Assembly: GCF_000717655.1 (NCBI RefSeq)
Contig: NZ_JNZY01000062.1
Location: 1-23,777 of the forward strand
Reading direction: 5' to 3'
DNA length: 23,777 bases
Source of the DNA: Streptomyces katrae
GTDB taxonomy: Bacteria > Actinomycetota > Actinomycetes > Streptomycetales > Streptomycetaceae
Shown here: piece after piece, positions 20,950 through 23,777 of the stretch
How positions within the stretch are numbered: the first letter of the stretch is position 1
Layout of the letters: each line of letters starts with the position of its first letter
Position numbers and translations under genes: made by a program
The notes under the pieces: generated by a model
What the model saw: only the letters and a program-made list of their open reading frames with translations
The model's database searches: none
What the model was told of the DNA's origin: nothing

Positions 20950-21801
20950 TCAGTTGAGGCCAGTCGTGGACACGAGGAAGGATTTGACCGCGAGGTTGAA
21001 GAGTGCCGTGCTCTCGAGGTTGACCATGTGGGCTGCCGAGGCGAACCGTTGGTGCCTGGCATCAGGAACGGTTTGGGCGATGGCCTGAGCATTCGACGAG
21101 ATGTCACTGCTGTCGAGTTCTCCGTCGAGAACCAGGGTGGGAACGCCGATGGCGGCCAGCCGGTCCACTGCACCGATTTCTCTCGGTATGCCCGCCCCGA
21201 GCCCGCGGGCGTGCCGCACGACATTTGCGGACGCCGAAGAACGCATCCGCTCGCGCAGTTTGCGGCTGACCTGGGACGGTTCACGGTACGGCCCGTCCAC
21301 CCACATCCGGAGAAAGTGTTCCACGAACCGCTGCGCGCCGCCGTCCGGGTCGCCCATCGCGGCCATCTGCTGTGCGGTGTGGTGCGCGACGTAGGGGTCG
21401 GCGAAGGGCCGGCCGCTCACCCCGGGCGAGGCAAGGACCAGTGCCGACACAGACTCCGGATGAGCTATCGCCGTATCGACGGCGGTCCGCGCCCCGAGGG
21501 AAAGCCCTACGAGCGTGGCGCGGGGGGCATCGAGGTGGGTGAGCAGAGCGTGTAGATCGTCATGGTGGGCGTAGTCCCCAGCCACGGTGGAGGAACGCCC
21601 GTGGCCGCGGGCGTCATAGCGGATGACGCGATATCCCAGGCCCGCGAGCCATGAGAACTGCTCGTTCCACATGTTCAGGTCAAGCATGCCGCCGTGGAGC
21701 AGTACGACGGCGGGGCCTTCGCCGGCCGACTCGCAAAAGAGCTCGCCCGCCTCGACGGGTACGGTGGCGGCTGTGACCGGGTGTGTCAGCGCATGCGTCA
21801 T
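20950..21801 (-). CDS. Alpha/beta hydrolase
   Basis: 283 aa from ATG at 21801, overlapping the stop of the MarR gene by four bases (ATGA). The fold features are complete: oxyanion-hole HGG (36-38), RYDARGHGRS, the nucleophile elbow GLSLG with Ser101, the acid in LDGELDSSD (about Asp230) and catalytic His258 in SAAHMVNLE. This pattern is that of the 3-oxoadipate enol-lactonase/haloperoxidase-like branch of hydrolases, but the substrate cannot be told from sequence. No signal peptide, so it is cytoplasmic. Coupling to a MarR regulator suggests induction by an aromatic or other small compound (inference). Confidence 0.92.
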   Translation of the reverse strand: MTHALTHPVTAATVPVEAGELFCESAGEGPAVVLLHGGMLDLNMWNEQFSWLAGLGYRVIRYDARGHGRSSTVAGDYAHHDDLHALLTHLDAPRATLVGLSLGARTAVDTAIAHPESVSALVLASPGVSGRPFADPYVAHHTAQQMAAMGDPDGGAQRFVEHFLRMWVDGPYREPSQVSRKLRERMRSSASANVVRHARGLGAGIPREIGAVDRLAAIGVPTLVLDGELDSSDISSNAQAIAQTVPDARHQRFASAAHMVNLESTALFNLAVKSFLVSTTGLN

Positions 21802-22310
21802 CGTGGGTCGTCTCCTCGATCCGCGGGGTGTGGCGGGGCATCTTGTGCGAGGTCCTTGAACTCCTCGCCAAGGCGACGGAGTACCTGCAGAGCCGTCGTG
21901 ACGTCACCGGCGGTGAGATCGGACAGCCTGCGACACAGTTCGGCTTCCTCGGCTTCCTGGATGCCCCTGATGGTGGCCTCCCCTTTCGGGGTGAGCCGGA
22001 TCAGGCGCGAGCGCCGGTGCTCCGGGTTCGGGGCGCTTTCAGCCAGCCCCAGGGCTGTCGCATCGTTCACCAGACGCTGGACCGGCTGCCGGTCCAGGCC
22101 CAGCAGGCGGGCCAGTTGAGGAACCGTTCGGGGGCCGCCCCTGCGCAGTTCGTCCATCACCGCATGCTGACCAGCTGTCATCCCCGTACCCATCAGCTCC
22201 CGCTCCACGGCACGCACGACCGTGCGGTGCAACGGCCACAGGCTGCGGATCACTTCGTACAGCAGAAGCCCCAACGGGGGCTCAGCCTTCGTACGCTCTT
22301 CGACACTCAC
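21798..22310 (-). CDS. MarR family transcriptional regulator
   Basis: 170 aa from GTG at 22310. The winged-helix core is clear: MTAGQHAVMDELRRGGPRTV, PQLARLLGLDRQPVQRLVND, ATALGLAESAPNPEHRRSRL, IRLTPKGEATIRGIQEAE. The wing has the N-P-x-H-R-R-S motif of the family. It is the first gene of a two-gene operon with the hydrolase. GACAC/GTGTC palindromes directly upstream, partly inside its first codons, indicate autoregulation. No clear Shine-Dalgarno sequence is seen. Confidence 0.9.
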   Translation of the reverse strand: MSVEERTKAEPPLGLLLYEVIRSLWPLHRTVVRAVERELMGTGMTAGQHAVMDELRRGGPRTVPQLARLLGLDRQPVQRLVNDATALGLAESAPNPEHRRSRLIRLTPKGEATIRGIQEAEEAELCRRLSDLTAGDVTTALQVLRRLGEEFKDLAQDAPPHPADRGDDPR

Positions 22311-22337
22311 GATGTCATCATGACACCTTTAGTGTCG
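22301..22337. promoter_or_regulatory. Nested palindromes, candidate MarR operator
   Basis: Four GACAC/TGTC-type half-sites occur in 37 bases. TGTCA-TCA-TGACA (22313-22325) is a perfect inverted repeat. GACAC (22322-22326) pairs with GTGTC (22332-22336) across five bases. CGACACT (22301-22307) pairs with AGTGTCG (22331-22337) as the outer arms. The site covers the start of the MarR gene. Confidence 0.65.
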
Positions 22338-22959
22338 TGAGGGGCGCAGCTCGACGCGACTGGCAGATTTCAGTCGTACGCCGACAGCCTCTGCGGCGGA
22401 CCTGGTGCAGCCGAGCGCCGACGGCCGGTAGAGCTTGGCTGGTTCATGCCCTTGGCCACCAGACCTTGTGCACAGATGGTCACTGACATGGGCCTGATGC
22501 CACGATCGCTGGTGGGCGGCGGCGCGCGCCACTGTCGAAGACGTCGAGGTCCTGTGGGGTGGGGTGGGTTCGATACCAGAGCACTGCCGCAGGGCCGGGC
22601 CGCGTAGCTGCGCGAGTCGGGCTGGACCCGGCACGCGTTCCTGATCTCGGCGGGCGCCGTCATCGCGCTGCCCCGCCCCCGCTGACCCGCGAAAGCCAGA
22701 CGACGAGCTCGCCGTCGAGGACCAGGCCTTCCGGCAGTTGCTCGGCGGCCGCGACCAAGTCAGGGAATCGATCTTGGACCAGGATGCCGCGCCGGGTCTG
22801 CAGGAGCAGCCGGCCGCCCGGGGTGGCGGTGGTGAAGCGGATCGCGCGATGGCCGTCGCACTTCTGCTCCGCCCCGAAGCCGCTCGCCAGGACGCCGGAG
22901 CCCGGGACGTACTCGGAGGCCTGGGCGAGCATCGGCTCGAAGGGCGGGGTGAGAACCAC
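22329..22959 (-). pseudogene. ATP-dependent DNA ligase, decayed
   Basis: GTG at 22959 follows an excellent ribosome binding site (AAAGGAGGT, 22969-22977). The first 100 residues are a good ligase N-terminus: LTPPFEPMLAQA, AEQKCDGHRAIRF with nucleophile Lys33 in the KxDG motif, LLLQTRRGILVQDRFPDLVA, and LPEGLVLDGELVVW. The frame then stops (22660). Further pieces appear in other frames: QGLVAKGMNQP near 22462-22430, equivalent to the EGLVxKG motif, then KLYRPSALGC ending at 22329. About 100 residues of the middle are missing or scrambled. A working ligase domain of this type is about 300 aa or more, so this is not functional. Confidence 0.75.
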
Positions 22960-23104
22960 TCGGGGATGACCTCCTTTACCGGCTGCTTCGGGCACCCCCG
23001 GCCGCGAATGGAGAGAAGATCGGATAACCGCACGAATGCCGGGCGGAAACCCAGTGTCTTCTCGTCATCGCAGGAAGGGGTGGCCCACGGCGAGGCCGCC
23101 CGTC

Positions 23105-23367
23105 ATGGCCACTGACCAGAACCTCGTCCCGCTTCGCCCGACGCACTCGCCGCCCGTCGTCTTCGGCGCAGGAGCGGCCATTGGGGTTCTGGACGGGATG
23201 ATCGGTCTGGGTGGCGCGGAGTTCCGTCTGCCGCTGCTGATCAGTCTCTTCGGGTTCGCCGCGCTCTCGGCGGTCAGCTCCTGGGCGTGTTCCCGGACCT
23301 GGAGCTCATCCCCCTGCTGGCCGTGATCCTTCTCGTCTCCGCGTTCGAGCTCGCTCGGCACGACTGA
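23105..23367 (+). pseudogene. TauE/SafE (TSUP) transporter with its middle deleted
   Basis: ATG at 23105 gives MATDQNLVPLRPTHSPPVVF, then GAGAAIGVLDGMIGLGGAEF and RLPLLISLFGFAALSAV, the normal N-terminus of a TSUP anion exporter. Near 23276 the sense changes frame to LLGVFPDLELIPLLAVILLV, SAFELARHD and a stop at 23367, which is the last helix of the same family. The family is usually about 250-270 aa; here only about 55 N-terminal and 30 C-terminal residues remain, in different frames. The join marks an internal deletion. A shorter relic of the same gene start lies at 17700-17800 on the other strand. Confidence 0.75.
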
Positions 23368-23777
23368 CCAGTGGTGCAGAGAAGATGGCAGCGCACGCAC
23401 GGTCCGGACCGGGAAGGAGCCCAGGTCGGGCGGCACTGTAGTGAACCGTTTCGCCGACCGGCATTCCCGCCGGCACACAGCAGCACACGGGCGTCACAAG
23501 CAGGCACCAGACAGCCCGGCGGCCTGGGCAGCGAGGGTCCCGGACAGTGGGAGGGTCCCGCCTCCCGCCTCCGGTCACACCCTCGGTCCCCCGCTGGAAG
23601 CAACCGTCCAGCCAACGGTTCAGCCCTTCCGAGTGCAACCCCGATCCCGGTCCGCTACCGGCGTTTCAGCGCGCCGCGCACCGGCCCCACGCCGCGTCGC
23701 GCCAGGATGGGGGCCCGTGGGTCCGGAGCCTTCGGGTGACGGGAGCAGAACATTGATCAACGTTGACGTCCAGCATT
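23368..23777. other. Gap to the window end, no supported gene
   Basis: No frame here has a convincing protein signature. The last 30 bases are AT-richer and carry overlapping palindromes (TTGATCAA, 23753-23760; TCAACGTTGA, 23757-23766), which could be an operator for a gene beyond the window. Confidence 0.35.

Noticed and set aside
1..23777. CRISPR arrays, tRNA or rRNA genes
   Set aside because: No regularly spaced repeats, cloverleaf-like segments or conserved rRNA stretches were noticed on either strand when reading by eye.

Overview
The window is high-GC actinobacterial DNA, almost certainly from a Streptomyces or a close relative. Supporting signs are the strong G/C bias at third codon positions, GTG/TTG starts, many TetR-type regulators, a P450 beside a squalene-hopene cyclase (SHC), and a rare TTA leucine codon. 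Dense gene remnants (transposase scraps, frameshifted genes, truncated genes) suggest an accessory region, perhaps a chromosome arm; that placement is inference. No rRNA, tRNA or CRISPR array was seen.

Layout. 1-1.9 kb: the end of a STAS-domain-like protein, then a decayed block of three overlapping minus-strand genes, then a small unknown gene with a strong ribosome binding site. 1.9-5.4 kb: a minus-strand pair, SHC followed 30 bases later by a cytochrome P450, probably a small triterpenoid cassette; the cyclase carries a TTA codon. 5.6-8.8 kb: a minus-strand operon of a TetR regulator, a phosphohistidine-domain protein and a PEP-synthase-type ATP-binding protein. The last two are the halves of a PEP-synthase-like dikinase on separate, overlapping genes, an arrangement known from phenylphosphate synthase. 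8.9-9.6 kb: a small VOC-like fragment and a DinB-family protein. 10.3-13.2 kb: glutamate decarboxylase, facing a broken ClC chloride channel and a GAP-family membrane protein. 13.2-14.6 kb: a Gly-rich fragment, an ISL3 transposase scrap and a conserved hypothetical gene. 14.9-17.2 kb: a small membrane protein, a CxxC coding-like segment, and an ABC-2-like membrane protein divergent from its probable TetR repressor, with two near-identical operator-like repeats between them.

17.2-19.3 kb: a compact minus-strand operon of two hypothetical genes running into a decayed Gly-rich/TSUP composite, divergent from another TetR gene and separated from it by palindromes. 19.4-20.7 kb: scraps of a signal peptide, an IS5-type transposase and a PAP2 phosphatase around two hypothetical genes. 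20.9-22.3 kb: a MarR regulator and an alpha/beta hydrolase in a coupled operon with a nested palindromic operator. 22.3-23.4 kb: a decayed ATP-dependent DNA ligase and a TSUP transporter gene with its middle deleted. The last 400 bases hold no gene that I can support.

The best candidates for undescribed biology are the TetR-controlled split dikinase (substrate unknown) and the SHC-P450 pair. All functions are read from sequence motifs and remembered family features; no database search was made.
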